From positions 186,001 through 250,000 of the forward strand of contig NZ_SLWV01000003.1 of NCBI RefSeq assembly GCF_004345705.1: a DNA stretch of 64,000 nt, in the 5' to 3' direction. The notes below the pieces were generated by a model. The model did not search any database. It was given only the letters and a program-made list of their open reading frames with translations, and had not been told where the DNA came from. Below are positions 1 through 8,012 of this stretch, piece by piece (the stretch's first letter is position 1; the number at the start of each line of letters is the position of its first letter). The position numbers and the translations under genes were made by a program. Origin of the DNA: Marinisporobacter balticus. Lineage in GTDB: Bacteria > Bacillota > Clostridia > Peptostreptococcales > Thermotaleaceae.

Positions 1-24
1 TGCTATGTTCGAAAGGAGAAAGAA

Positions 25-363
25 ATGTATAACTATTATGGATATAACGATTATCATAACTGGTGCGAGTATCAGCAAATGAGTCATTTTCATAGATATC
101 AAGGGGTTACAACATTAGACGATAGACATACTCATAAGTATAGTGGGGATACAAGCAAAAGTATACCTGCCTATGGGAGCCATATCCACTATTATCAAGG
201 ATATACAACAGTAAATGACCAGCATAGACATGAATATAGTGGATATACAGGACCTGCAATACATGTACATGGAGGACACGTACACTTGATGAGAGGTAGA
301 ACAGGCTTTGTAGATGAACATGATCATGGATATGAAAATAGGACATCAGAGCAGATGAGATAG
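25..363 (+). CDS. YmaF-family histidine-rich repeat protein
   Basis: A 112-residue protein of degenerate repeats, each with paired histidines (HRYQGVTTLDDRHTHKYSG, then HIHYYQGYTT, then HVHLMRGRTG). This layout is typical of the YmaF family found in spore-forming Firmicutes. The regular H-x-H pairs suggest metal binding or a surface/coat role, but no function is established and this is inference. It has no signal peptide or membrane segment. The start is fixed by GAAAGGAG just upstream. It is a single-gene unit ending in a clear terminator. Tyrosine, histidine and glycine dominate its composition, as in clostridial coat-associated proteins. Confidence 0.8.
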   Translation: MYNYYGYNDYHNWCEYQQMSHFHRYQGVTTLDDRHTHKYSGDTSKSIPAYGSHIHYYQGYTTVNDQHRHEYSGYTGPAIHVHGGHVHLMRGRTGFVDEHDHGYENRTSEQMR

Positions 364-366
364 GGA

Positions 367-395
367 AGCAGGGGCTTAGACTCCTGCTCTTTTTA
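367..395 (+). terminator. Intrinsic terminator of the YmaF-family gene
   Basis: AGCAGG and CCTGCT form a stem (extendable by a G-T pair) and are followed by a run of T. It starts four bases after the stop codon. Confidence 0.8.
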
Positions 396-482
396 TTTGA
401 CAATTTGAATATATTCTTTTATAATATATCTAACCCCTTGTATGGGGGGCGTAAAATATGAGATGAATTTGGAGGGATTAAA

Positions 483-680
483 TTGAAAATCATTGTAAAT
501 GAAGCTAAATGTCCTCAAAACCATCGTTGTCCTTCTATTAAGGTATGTCCTGTAGGTGCAATTATTCAAGAAGGATATAAAGCTCCGACTATAGATTATA
601 GTAAATGCATAAATTGTAAAAAGTGTGTTAAATTTTGTCCTATGGGCGCAATACAAGCGATAGGTATTGAAAAAGATTAA
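483..680 (+). CDS. Small 4Fe-4S dicluster ferredoxin
   Basis: A 65-residue electron carrier with two cysteine clusters. The second, CINCKKCVKFCP, is a canonical 4Fe-4S motif. The first, CPQNHRCPSIKVCP, is an expanded motif seen in small clostridial ferredoxin-like proteins. It would shuttle electrons in the cytoplasm; the partner is not evident from the neighbours. The start is TTG, chosen because GGAGGG lies six bases upstream and no ATG is in frame. It stands alone between a terminator and a shared hairpin. Confidence 0.85.
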   Translation: MKIIVNEAKCPQNHRCPSIKVCPVGAIIQEGYKAPTIDYSKCINCKKCVKFCPMGAIQAIGIEKD

Positions 681-781
681 CTAGTAAAATAAAGATGTAG
701 GAGCTTCTGTTTTTTATTTTTGAATAAAGACTGTTTGATAAACTTTATGGTTAATGCATGATTATATGAATTACAAATAGA

Positions 782-820
782 AAACCTTGGGAGTGAATCC
801 CAAGGTTTATTTTGATTTTT
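782..820 (+). terminator. Hairpin terminator between convergent genes
   Basis: AAACCTTGGGA pairs with TCCCAAGGTTT over a short loop and is followed by a T-rich tail. It lies between the ferredoxin (+) and the copper-binding protein (-) and could serve both. Confidence 0.7.
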
Positions 821-848
821 GGAGGATACTAAAGTAAGATTTAAAATC

Positions 849-1250
849 CTATGGGATCATTGCAAAAGCTCGGCACTCTCTTGCACAATGTAAACAAACT
901 TGAGCACAATTTTGTGATTCTGGGTCAGGAAATTTTGAACATTCTGTTCCGCAAATTTCACAAATATATGCACATAAATTAGCAATACATTTTGAAAATC
1001 CACTATTACGTGCAATATATTTTGCAGTTAAAGTACAAATATCTGCACAATCACGTAATAATTGAAGTTGTATTACTCTTGATTGAATATCCTTTCTACA
1101 TTTTAAGAAGGTAGTCATATGTTCACAAGTAGCTTCACAATTTTGAACCGTCATTAATAAATTAGAGGGGTGGGAAGAGTGAGCGTAAGGGTTGTTATAT
1201 TCAAAATCCTCAGAATAATTGGAATAACCTTGGGATAAATTTTCAGACAT
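849..1250 (-). CDS. Four-helix bundle copper-binding protein (DUF326)
   Basis: A 133-residue protein with about 14 cysteines placed along predicted helices (CEATCEH, CADICTLTAKY, CAYICEICGTEC, CAQVCLHCAREC). This pattern is characteristic of the DUF326/Csp four-helix bundle family, whose characterised members store Cu(I) inside the bundle through cysteine thiolates. The N-terminal 30 residues are low-complexity and rich in S, N and Y. The RBS is AAAGGAG. It has no signal peptide and is presumably cytosolic. A copper-buffering role follows from the family, not from anything local. Confidence 0.85.
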   Translation of the reverse strand: MSENLSQGYSNYSEDFEYNNPYAHSSHPSNLLMTVQNCEATCEHMTTFLKCRKDIQSRVIQLQLLRDCADICTLTAKYIARNSGFSKCIANLCAYICEICGTECSKFPDPESQNCAQVCLHCARECRAFAMIP

Positions 1251-1393
1251 TGTTAGTCTCCTTTCAATACAAAATTAGCTTACAAATTAAGTATATTCAT
1301 TAAAGTATGTAAGTGTACTTTGTACAGATAGAAGAATTCAAAAAAGATGCAAGATGAAGTAGAGATGATTGATGGATATGTATAGAAATTGTT

Positions 1394-1425
1394 AATAGGG
1401 TAGGTACATCCCACCCTATTTTTTA
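1394..1425 (-). terminator. Hairpin downstream of the DUF2892-like gene
   Basis: AATAGGG and CCCTATT form the outer stem with TAGG/CCCA inside. It directly abuts the stop codon of the minus-strand gene. The better T-run is on the plus strand, so it may act in both directions. Confidence 0.5.
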
Positions 1426-1562
1426 CACCTAGAGGTTGACAAATCAAACAAATCATAGCCAATACAATATCCAAATATCCCTTCAGCAATTAATAATGAG
1501 CCTAAAACAATTCTAACTGCTCTATCAATATTACCTACATTTCTTCTGCATGATTTTTTCAT
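1416..1562 (-). CDS. Short DUF2892 (YgaP-type) membrane protein, internally shortened
   Basis: A 48-residue product starting MKKSCRRNVGNIDRAVRIVL, the usual opening of DUF2892 proteins (N-V-G-x-I-D-R followed by a membrane helix). The end, GYDLFDLSTSRCKK, resembles the family C-terminus (Y-x-L-x-x-x-S-T-x-C-K). Members are usually about 65 residues with two helices, so the second helix seems to be missing between these two parts. The RBS GAGGTGA is well placed. It may be a functional mini-protein or an in-frame deletion product; the role of the family is poorly known. Confidence 0.55.
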   Translation of the reverse strand: MKKSCRRNVGNIDRAVRIVLGSLLIAEGIFGYCIGYDLFDLSTSRCKK

Positions 1563-1630
1563 TAATAGTCACCTCATAAATAGTTTTTGTAGAAATGCTG
1601 TATTTATTCAGGAGATATATGAGATAGATA

Positions 1631-1813
1631 CTAAATAATTTTCAATCCAAATCCCATGATCCATACCATAAGATAGTTTGCTTCTTCAACCACACCAAAA
1701 GTATGCATTCCTAAATAAGTAAGGATATAATCTCCCATCATCAATATAAAAAGAATCCCTAGTAAAGCATTCGTAGAAACGTTTCTTTTATATGTTTATT
1801 TAGTAAGCACCAT
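1631..1813 (-). pseudogene. DUF5658-like small membrane protein interrupted by an early stop
   Basis: An ATG with a good RBS (GGAGAATGTT) is followed by only five codons (MVLTK) and an in-frame TAA. The same frame then stays open for 54 codons and encodes a hydrophobic, DUF5658-like segment (ALLGILFILMMGDYILTYLG, then EEANYLMVW). The reading resumes in exactly the same frame, so a single nonsense mutation explains it. The product is also short compared with the usual family length. Assignment to DUF5658 rests on the D-x-x-L-T-Y...E-A-N pattern and is tentative. Confidence 0.45.
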
Positions 1814-1949
1814 AACATTCTCCTTAGTATCATAATTATTATGAAGTATTTCCAACAAAAGTGAACATATGCATTATTTGAATAAAACAAAATATTATAA
1901 ATGGGAATAATAATGATAAAATAGAAGAAACAATATTAGGAGGGATTAA

Positions 1950-2393
1950 ATGATATCTAGAAATAAATGTATTATGACTTTGCTTATAATAGTATTTCTG
2001 ACTTTTGGTTTAACAGCATGTCAAAATGTTAATGATGCAAAAATTGAACATGAAGAAAGTGTATCGCAGGATGTAGAATATAAAATAATAAAACCTTCTG
2101 ATGCTAAAGAAAGGCTTGATAAAGAAGAAGGAATTATATTATTAGATGTAAGGACAAAGGAGGAATATGCAGAAAAGCATATACCTAATAGTTTATTGAT
2201 ACCTGTGGATGAGATAGAGGAACAGATTGAAGAAAAAATATCAGATAAAAATACTATCATATTTGTTTATTGCAGAAGCGGAAGAAGAAGTCGTATTGCA
2301 TCAGAAAAGTTAATAGAGATGGGCTATACAGATGTATTTGATCTAGGTGGTATTATAGATTGGCCATATGAAACAGAAATAGGGCAGAAATGA
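1950..2393 (+). CDS. Rhodanese-domain lipoprotein
   Basis: A 147-residue lipoprotein with an N-terminal signal ending in the lipobox LTAC (Cys about residue 24), so it should be anchored on the outer face of the membrane. Residues 50-140 form one rhodanese domain. The conserved segments LLDVRTKEEYAEKHIPNS and YCRSGRRS are visible, and the latter holds the catalytic cysteine that carries persulfide sulfur in this family. The RBS AGGAGGG precedes ATG. It is followed by two hairpins and stands alone. The substrate is unknown. Confidence 0.85.
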   Translation: MISRNKCIMTLLIIVFLTFGLTACQNVNDAKIEHEESVSQDVEYKIIKPSDAKERLDKEEGIILLDVRTKEEYAEKHIPNSLLIPVDEIEEQIEEKISDKNTIIFVYCRSGRRSRIASEKLIEMGYTDVFDLGGIIDWPYETEIGQK

Positions 2394-2427
2394 TTTTCTG
2401 TTGTTTATAATTTTCTACAAATATATA

Positions 2428-2447
2428 GACCAGGATTGCTCCTGGTC
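2428..2447. terminator. Perfect 8-bp hairpin
   Basis: GACCAGGA-TTGC-TCCTGGTC is a perfect stem with a four-base loop and lacks a long T-run. It is conserved, with one mismatch, in the second copy of the duplicated module. Confidence 0.4.
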
Positions 2448-2500
2448 ATCAAAGAAGGCACTACAATAAATGGCTAATTTATGAAATTGTGGTATGTATT

Positions 2501-2537
2501 AAGAATTGGGAGTTCCATTCCCAATTCTTTTTTTTTG
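2501..2537 (+). terminator. Intrinsic terminator
   Basis: AAGAATTGGG pairs perfectly with CCCAATTCTT over nine bases and is followed by eight T residues on the plus strand. It also immediately follows the stop codon of the minus-strand small peptide gene. Confidence 0.75.
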
Positions 2538-2538
2538 A

Positions 2539-2664
2539 TCAGCAGCCATATCCACCATAGAAAGGCATACAGAACAATACTACTAATAGTAAGAAGAAGA
2601 AAAGTAAACTACTATCACAGCCACCAAAGATACCACCAATTCCACCACATTGTTTATCAGCCAT
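2539..2664 (-). CDS. Small Gly/Cys-rich hydrophobic peptide (YjcZ-like), copy 1
   Basis: A 41-residue peptide in three parts: a Gly-rich head (MADKQCGGIGGIFGGCDSS), one membrane helix (LLFFFLLLVVLF) and a short tail ending YGGYGC. It resembles the tiny YjcZ-type sporulation peptides in size and layout, though only loosely. AAAGGAGG sits nine bases before ATG. A paralogue at 13144-13266 shares the head and helix but ends differently. Conservation in both copies argues that it is real. A membrane or spore role is inference. Confidence 0.65.
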   Translation of the reverse strand: MADKQCGGIGGIFGGCDSSLLFFFLLLVVLFCMPFYGGYGC

Positions 2665-2884
2665 AAGGGTAAGCCTCCTTTATAATTTAATTATTATTTT
2701 CTTTTGTTCTAATACAAGGTATGTAGGTTGTAGGATAAGTGTTACATAATCGTATGTATTTTTTAGATGGAAGGGGTGATTATTTATATGATAGACCATG
2801 TTTTAAAATACTTTAACTATGACAACTGATATACCAGATTCATAAGCTCATTTCCAAAACTAATATAGCATAATGTATAAAAAG

Positions 2885-2917
2885 TTCATGTGCTACCCAA
2901 AATATCACATGAACTTA
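2885..2917 (-). terminator. Intrinsic terminator of the XRE gene
   Basis: AAGTTCATGTG pairs with CACATGAACTT. Read on the minus strand it ends in CTTTTTATAC, a suitable T-run, directly after the regulator's stop codon. Confidence 0.75.
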
Positions 2918-2923
2918 TACGTA

Positions 2924-3310
2924 TTACAAATACTTTTTAAACTTTTTAAAGTGTTCTCTAAGAGGGAATGTTATTTCTTTTTCCCAGCGAGTAACAGTCT
3001 TTCTATGAACACTTAGGAGATCACCCAAATCTTTCTGAGTAAGTTTCATTTTATTACGAGCAATTTTTATTTTATTACCATAGTCGCAAGCAATGAAGGA
3101 CAAATAATCATCATAGATTAGAAAAGGATCAATATTTAATACAGTGGCGATCTTATTACATATATCCAGGGAATGAATAACTTGATTATTTTCATATCTT
3201 TTAAGAGTACATACGTCTATAGTAGCTTTGGTAGAAATTTTTTCCTGTGAAAAACCATGTACCAATCTATAGTATTTAATTCTACCGCCAATAGAATTTA
3301 AATCGGACAT
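2924..3310 (-). CDS. XRE-family regulator with two HTH domains
   Basis: A 128-residue protein with two helix-turn-helix units. Residues 8-60 read GRIKYYRLVHGFSQEKIS...TLKRYENN and residues 75-118 read KIKIARNKMKLTQKDLGDLL...TVTRWEKE. It would bind DNA as a transcriptional regulator. It is transcribed away from the truncated sigK half and its start lies only about 50 bases from the first recognisable sigK codons. It therefore occupies the position where the 5' part of sigK would be expected. The RBS is weak and close (AAAGGCG). Its target is unknown. Confidence 0.75.
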   Translation of the reverse strand: MSDLNSIGGRIKYYRLVHGFSQEKISTKATIDVCTLKRYENNQVIHSLDICNKIATVLNIDPFLIYDDYLSFIACDYGNKIKIARNKMKLTQKDLGDLLSVHRKTVTRWEKEITFPLREHFKKFKKYL

Positions 3311-3331
3311 CGCCTTTAAAGTGGCTATACT

Positions 3332-3523
3332 ATGCCGATGATAAAATGTTTCCGTAATGTTACTATAGCAAATGAAATACTTATGACAATTCGTTCAAGT
3401 AAAAAAATTAAAAATGAAGTTTCATTACAAGATCCTATTGGTATTGACAAAGAGGGTAATGAATTACCTCTGATGGGTTATCGACAAAAAGAGATATACA
3501 TTGCTATCATTGAGGTAGTTTAG
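3332..3523 (+). pseudogene. sigK: Sigma-K 5'-side fragment at the left skin boundary
   Basis: From about codon 12 the translation matches the region 2.4-3.0 segment of sigma-K: IANEILMTIRSSKK, then SLQDPIGIDKEGNE. The match stops at GNE, and the following LPLMGYRQKEI belongs to the inserted element. Everything normally upstream of this point (about the first 100 residues, regions 1.2-2.3) is absent; the XRE gene lies there instead. Joined at AATGAA to the downstream fragment at 13531 the frame continues as GNEISLMDILGTE, the expected sigma-K sequence. As it stands the gene half is 5'-truncated. Confidence 0.8.
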
Positions 3524-5042
3524 GATATAAAATTAATGTAAATTGATCATTTCTTTGATCTTTTTCTTTACGATAAACTGCATAAGCAAGTACACTTTTA
3601 AGAAGAGTATTTTTCTTTGCTGGATCATCTGTACGAGAATATGTATCCAGCACTTTTTCTATTTTTGGAATAATATCATGTTGCACTTTTTCTCTTTTTA
3701 TTTCTTGCACTAGATCTACTTTTGCTTTTTTTATTGTAAGCTTTGTACTTTCTATTCTATCGGCTAAATTTTGAGATCTTTCTAAATATGTATCTATATC
3801 ATAGATGCCACGCTCCAATAGATCATGAAGGTTCCCATTTTGTTTTTCTAATTCCACGATTTCTTTTTCTAAATGTTCAAGCACTTTTTTGTGAATAGAT
3901 GAAGAAGTGTCTACATTCTTTTTGCTTTGTTTTTCGCTATTCCATTGAGCCTTATATTGTTCTAACCATTGGCTTAATCCATCAATTAAACGTGCTTCAA
4001 TGTATTTTAATTTGCTACTTTTATTTCCACAATTCGAATAACACATAATTTGAGAATCTTTTGTTTTATAAGGTCGGAGTATCATAGAAGCATTACAATT
4101 ATTGCAGCGTATTAATCCTGCTAATGGATTTGTAATCCTCTTTTCTAATTGGTAGGGTACGTGGTACTTATTTTGTAATATTTCTTGTGCTCTTTGAAAT
4201 ATTTCCATAGATATTAAAGCTTCATGTTTTCCATTTGCAATGATCCAATCATCTTTTGATCGTGTTCTAGTATCTTTTACTTTATTGGGATCAGATGATT
4301 TCTTAATCTCTTTTTTCTTCCAAGTAATTTTACCTGCATACACTGGATTTTTAATTATAGTTAGTGTAGAAGAGCCAGACCAATCTTTCCCTGCATATGT
4401 TTTATGACCAAGTTCATTCAATTTATTTGCTATTTTATTACAACCCAATCCATGCTCTGTATATAAATCAAATATCATTTTTACAATGTCAGCTTGTTCA
4501 GGATGTGGTGTAAGGGTCCGATGTTTATCAGTATAATGTATCTCATATCCATACGGAGGAAGGGGCGAGATGTAGTTTCCTTCTTCGATAGAACGAATAC
4601 GGCCAGATTGTAATCTACGATTTATAATCTTCAATTCTTTTCTAGCCATAAAGGCTTCAAATTCGCTGTATTCTTCGTCAAATTCATCATCTAGATCATA
4701 AATCTTGCGCGATGTAATAATCTTCGTATTTGCCTTCTTAAACGTTTCTAAGATCAATCCTTGCTCTTGCATATTACCACGACCTAAACGGTCTATATCC
4801 ATGCAGAGAACCGCATCATATTTTTTTGCTTCTACTTCTTTAAGAAGCTCTAGCATTTCTGGCCTGTGCATCAAACTTTCGCCAGAGACGATTTCCTCAC
4901 GTATTTTTACAATGTTCAAACCAGTATGCGTAGCTAATTTAAGAAGTGCTTTTCTGTGCTTAGATAGCGTTTCACCTTCACCACGTTTTTCGGCATCTTC
5001 ATCTGCTCGAGATTTTCTTAGATACATACAAACTCTTTCCAT
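3507..5042 (-). CDS. spoIVCA: Large serine recombinase, SpoIVCA type
   Basis: A 511-residue site-specific recombinase. The N-terminal resolvase domain begins YLRKSRADEDAE, whose serine is the catalytic nucleophile; this exact opening is typical of skin-element recombinases. MDIDRLGRG and SEFEAFMARKELK follow in the catalytic domain. A recombinase domain spans about residues 165-290, then a zinc ribbon (CNNCNASM, then CYSNCG) and a long coiled coil (about 385-470). The RBS AAAAGGTGATT fits the ATG. It would excise the element in the mother cell during sporulation. All domains look intact. Confidence 0.9.
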   Translation of the reverse strand: MERVCMYLRKSRADEDAEKRGEGETLSKHRKALLKLATHTGLNIVKIREEIVSGESLMHRPEMLELLKEVEAKKYDAVLCMDIDRLGRGNMQEQGLILETFKKANTKIITSRKIYDLDDEFDEEYSEFEAFMARKELKIINRRLQSGRIRSIEEGNYISPLPPYGYEIHYTDKHRTLTPHPEQADIVKMIFDLYTEHGLGCNKIANKLNELGHKTYAGKDWSGSSTLTIIKNPVYAGKITWKKKEIKKSSDPNKVKDTRTRSKDDWIIANGKHEALISMEIFQRAQEILQNKYHVPYQLEKRITNPLAGLIRCNNCNASMILRPYKTKDSQIMCYSNCGNKSSKLKYIEARLIDGLSQWLEQYKAQWNSEKQSKKNVDTSSSIHKKVLEHLEKEIVELEKQNGNLHDLLERGIYDIDTYLERSQNLADRIESTKLTIKKAKVDLVQEIKREKVQHDIIPKIEKVLDTYSRTDDPAKKNTLLKSVLAYAVYRKEKDQRNDQFTLILYPKLPQ

Positions 5043-5270
5043 ATAATCACCTTTTCTAATTGTATTAATTCTATTATATAATTTTTAACCATAAATAAAA
5101 AGTAGGGGAATATTGCTCATCATAGAATTGATATCTTAGAGTATTTCCGAGGTAATAGTGAAAATACGATGGATAGTAGCAATAATCAGCAGCATGAATG
5201 AAATTATACAATATTTTTTATGATAATATGGAGAATTGTAGAAAAAAAATAAACCAAACAAATATTTAGC

Positions 5271-5534
5271 TTATTTGATGGCTTTTAAATGATCTTTTAT
5301 ATCAAATACATCTTCTTCTGTTTGATGAAGTTTATGTTTTATAAACTTTACATCTTTGTCAATGGTTTTGATTTTAGAGAAAGTATCCATATGTCTGTCG
5401 GCATCTTGCGAATCAAGTTGAATAAGATGGTCTTTGATTTCTTGCTGACCTTGGTCTAGTTTAGAAAGACGTTCATTGGTTTGATTTTTAAACTCTTTTA
5501 GTTCTTTGAGTATTTCTTTTAGTAAATTTTCCAT
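5271..5534 (-). CDS. Coiled-coil phage-type small protein
   Basis: An 87-residue, highly charged, helical protein with heptad-like spacing (MENLLKEILKELKEF, then ERLSKLDQGQQEIKDHLIQL), predicted to form a coiled coil. Such proteins are common in clostridial prophage and skin elements, where their role is unknown. The ATG was chosen because GAAAGGA lies eight bases upstream; a longer reading from an earlier ATG would start inside that RBS. It stands alone. Confidence 0.6.
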   Translation of the reverse strand: MENLLKEILKELKEFKNQTNERLSKLDQGQQEIKDHLIQLDSQDADRHMDTFSKIKTIDKDVKFIKHKLHQTEEDVFDIKDHLKAIK

Positions 5535-5889
5535 AATAACCATCCTTTCAAAATACAATAAACAATATTTGTACTTATATTCTATCATTATATGGGCTAT
5601 TAGTCACTTGTAAATTAATAAAATGAAAGTTACTAGAAAGTAGTTTTTCATTAAAGCCCATCCTCCCTATTCATAAATAAAAACCGAAGGCAATTTATAA
5701 AGATACAAACATCTTTTCCCCTCAATCTTCCAAATACCTTTTTCCTTAGCCATAAATTCAATCATGATGTAAGTCTTCAATACAAGAACGTATATTCGAA
5801 ATTTACTCAGCAATAGTTAAAGAAATGGTTATCAAATTTGTAGCATAGTACAACCCATTATTTTAATAGTCTTTAGTGGAGGTGGTGAT
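5535..5889. other. Mostly empty skin interior
   Basis: AT-rich. A possible 32-codon minus-strand reading (MIEFMAKEKGIWKIEGKR onward, about 5670-5768) looks protein-like but has no convincing ribosome site. It may be a gene remnant. Nothing else is supported. Confidence 0.3.
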
Positions 5890-6057
5890 ATGGAAGAAGA
5901 AAAATATGCAGCAACATATAAATTTGGCAATACCACAGTCCATGTAGTAGCACCAAAACCTAAAAGTAAAGAGGAAATAGATAGAATTTTAGAAGAGTAT
6001 CACAAAGCAGGATGGGCTATTATCCATGAGTTGATTGAAAAGGGAGAAGATGTTTAA
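5890..6057 (+). CDS. Small phage/skin protein
   Basis: A 55-residue protein (MEEEKYAATYKFGNTTVHVV, followed by a basic stretch and an amphipathic helix DRILEEYHKAGWAIIHEL). The RBS GGAGGTGG is strong. Small ORFs of this kind are frequent in clostridial prophage early regions. I cannot name the family securely and assign no function. It precedes another short gene and a truncated phage ATPase in the same direction, which suggests an old phage operon. Confidence 0.6.
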   Translation: MEEEKYAATYKFGNTTVHVVAPKPKSKEEIDRILEEYHKAGWAIIHELIEKGEDV

Positions 6058-6169
6058 TAAAAAATTCCCTTTTGAATAAAGAGTGTACAAGCCATGAGAA
6101 GGGAGATGCTCAAGAGGTAGACAAGTTAATTGTTTTAAATATGAGAAGATGCATGGGGAAGGTGACAGT

Positions 6170-6325
6170 ATGAAAAAAAGATACAAAATCAAAGGAACTA
6201 ACATGAAAGGTCATATTGTACAACATGGTGCAAACGGTCTTGTGATATTAAAGATTACAAAAAATTATAATCCGTTTATGCGCCAAGTGTTCGGAATGGA
6301 AGAATTGGAGGAGATTAAATGTTAA
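6170..6325 (+). CDS. Small basic phage protein overlapping the ATPase start
   Basis: A 51-residue basic protein (MKKRYKIKGTNMKGHIVQHG, later PFMRQVFGMEELEEIKC). Its last seven bases overlap the ATG of the following phage ATPase, and its codons contain that gene's GGAGGAG ribosome site, a typical translational coupling arrangement. No family is recognised. The coupling supports it as a real gene of the former phage operon. Confidence 0.5.
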   Translation: MKKRYKIKGTNMKGHIVQHGANGLVILKITKNYNPFMRQVFGMEELEEIKC

Positions 6326-6697
6326 TTCAATTAAAAAGCTTAAAGCTGAGGAATTTCAAAGGGTTAAAGAATGTAACTATAAATTTTGGAAAAGAAACAA
6401 ATGTTATAGGTGAAAATGCAACTGGAAAAACAACAATAGCTGATGCTTTTACATGGTTGCTATTTGATAAGGATAGTAAGGACAGAACAACTTTTGATAT
6501 CAACGGAAACGCGATTCATGGTCTAGAGCATGAGGTTACAGGGGTATTGAACGTAGATGGTATAGAAATAAATCTAAGTAAAATCTATAAAGAGAAATGG
6601 GCCTAAAAGCGTGGACAAGCAGAGCGGGATTTAACAGGACATGAAACATTATATTGCATTGATGAAGTGGTACTATGTCAAGAAAGTGCAAGTTAAA
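6319..6697 (+). pseudogene. Phage AAA/SMC-like ATPase, broken
   Basis: The first 95 codons encode the N-terminus of a RecF/SMC-like phage ATPase: MLIQLKSLKLRNFKGLKN, then Walker A GENATGKTT, then DAFTWLLFDKDS. A TAA interrupts at 6604. The same frame then continues with the family sequence (KRGQAERDLTGHETLYCIDE) until another stop near 6697, where IS debris begins. The remaining 500 or so residues are gone. Such ATPases usually partner with phage recombination proteins; here it cannot function. Confidence 0.75.
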
Positions 6698-6729
6698 TTA
6701 GGAATTTTTACAAGTATGACTCTTCGTAT

Positions 6730-7430
6730 TATGTTAACTAACTTTTAAATATAGCTTTCCTAGCTTTTTCTCATATGTAGCTTCATATTGATTTGGTTAT
6801 AAATATCCACAATGACTATGTATTCTTACAGTATTATAAAATGCTTCTATGTACTCAAAGGCTAATCTATAAGCATGATAATAGTCTGTAATTTTAAATC
6901 TATTTAGCCATTCTCTTTTAATCAATGCATGAAATGACTCTATACAAGCGTTATTCCATAGATATGCTTTTTTTGAATAACTATTTATGAATGTTTTGGT
7001 AGCCTTTTGATAGGAATTATAAGTATACTTCACCCCCTATCGCTGTGCATAACTAATGGCTTAGTTATGTTTCGTTCCTTTTTCGCCTTTTCTATGGCTT
7101 CCACCACCCATTTTGCTGCTAAGCACCCAAGATATTATTTTTCTTGAATATAAGTCCATGATACTTGTTAAACAAACCCTTCATAAGTCCAAAGATAAGT
7201 AATATCTGAACACCATACAGCATTAGGTTCAGCTGGGTTAAATTCTTCACTTACTACATCTTCCATGATGGATGTTTCGATGAAGAGAGCTTCTGTTAGT
7301 TTCCCAGAATGCTGATTGCTTTTTTAAATATTTCTAATGCATCTTGAGCGTCCCTTAATTCTTTACGTAGCTTTGCATTTTCTTTTGCTTCATCAGTTTT
7401 GTAATTACCATATCCTCTTGTACTATTTAT
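6730..7430 (-). pseudogene. IS3-family (IS150-like) transposase remnant
   Basis: The C-terminal part of an orfB transposase is clear at 6797-7033 (AYLWNNACIESFHALIKREW, then EAFYNTVRIHSHCGY). Upstream on the minus strand, in shifting frames, come AEPNAVWCSDITYLW and SIMDLYSRKIISWVLSS from the DDE domain. Beyond that an orfA-like tail is read (KLRKELRDAQDALEIFKKAI). Several frameshifts and stops make it nonfunctional. It separates the phage ATPase fragment from later phage fragments. Confidence 0.75.
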
Positions 7431-7439
7431 ACTCTACCA

Positions 7440-7567
7440 TCATTGCACAAAAGGGTATGGATTGGAAGAAGTTATTTACAGAAGCACAAGAGATCTGTGA
7501 ATTAAATAGACAAGCGATTAATAAAGAGATTACAATACAGAAGTTACTTTCGTTCTCTGCTTCATGA
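7440..7567 (+). pseudogene. Phage gene tail fragment
   Basis: An open frame without a proper start encodes MDWKKLFTEAQEICELNRQA and ends LLSFSAS. It looks like the C-terminal part of a phage protein truncated by the IS remnant at its left. It is followed immediately by a second fragment (MKMYNKRYLIPGEKALQYWD, 7565-7675). No family can be named with confidence. Confidence 0.35.
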
Positions 7568-7679
7568 AAATGTACAATAAAAGATACTTGATACCAGGAG
7601 AAAAAGCCTTACAATATTGGGATCGATGGCAAGAGAACAAAGGTAAAAGAGGTTTTTTAACTACATACCTGTAGAGGAA

Positions 7680-7922
7680 ATGGTTGAGGTGAAGGCTAGA
7701 AACGGAATTATTTTGGATTATTTAAGTGGATTGGGGGATAAGCATTGGATTAAGAATTATCAGTATAGACCTACTGTTTTAAGATTAGTAGAGAAGTTTG
7801 ATGAACTAAATCACATAGATCCATACAAAATACTTTTTATTGAAGATATGGAATGGGAACCAGGAACAGCTAAAAATCCATGGATTGCAAAAACGAAACA
7901 AGAAATAAAAGCACCACTTTGA
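7680..7922 (+). pseudogene. Truncated putative phage metallopeptidase
   Basis: An 80-codon reading contains YRPTVLRLVEKFDELNHIDP, ILFIEDMEWEPG and NPWIAKTK. This resembles the N-terminal part of the small putative phage metallopeptidases. The following HExxH zinc region expected in that family is missing, because the frame ends at APL. A short further open stretch (KYDLLSTVLEKYKSEKYRRV, about 7925-8018) is another phage-type fragment. Family assignment is tentative. Confidence 0.35.
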
Positions 7923-8012
7923 TTGTAATAAGAAATATGATTTATTGTCAACAGTGCTTGAAAAATATAAGAGTGAAAAGTACCGGAGAGTATGGAAGAT
8001 ATACAATATGTT

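Larger units (their letters stand above)
2425..2755. repeat. Duplicated 320-bp small-peptide module, copy 1
   Basis: This stretch and 13028-13350 are near-identical over about 320 bp. They share a GACCAGG/CCTGGTC hairpin, the ATAAATGGCTAATTTATGAA stretch, an AAGAATTGGG/CCCAATTCTT hairpin, a 40-41 codon minus-strand gene and its upstream region up to GTTACA. They diverge at the peptide C-terminus and beyond the edges. Copy 1 lies outside the skin-like element, 0.7 kb left of its boundary. Confidence 0.85.
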
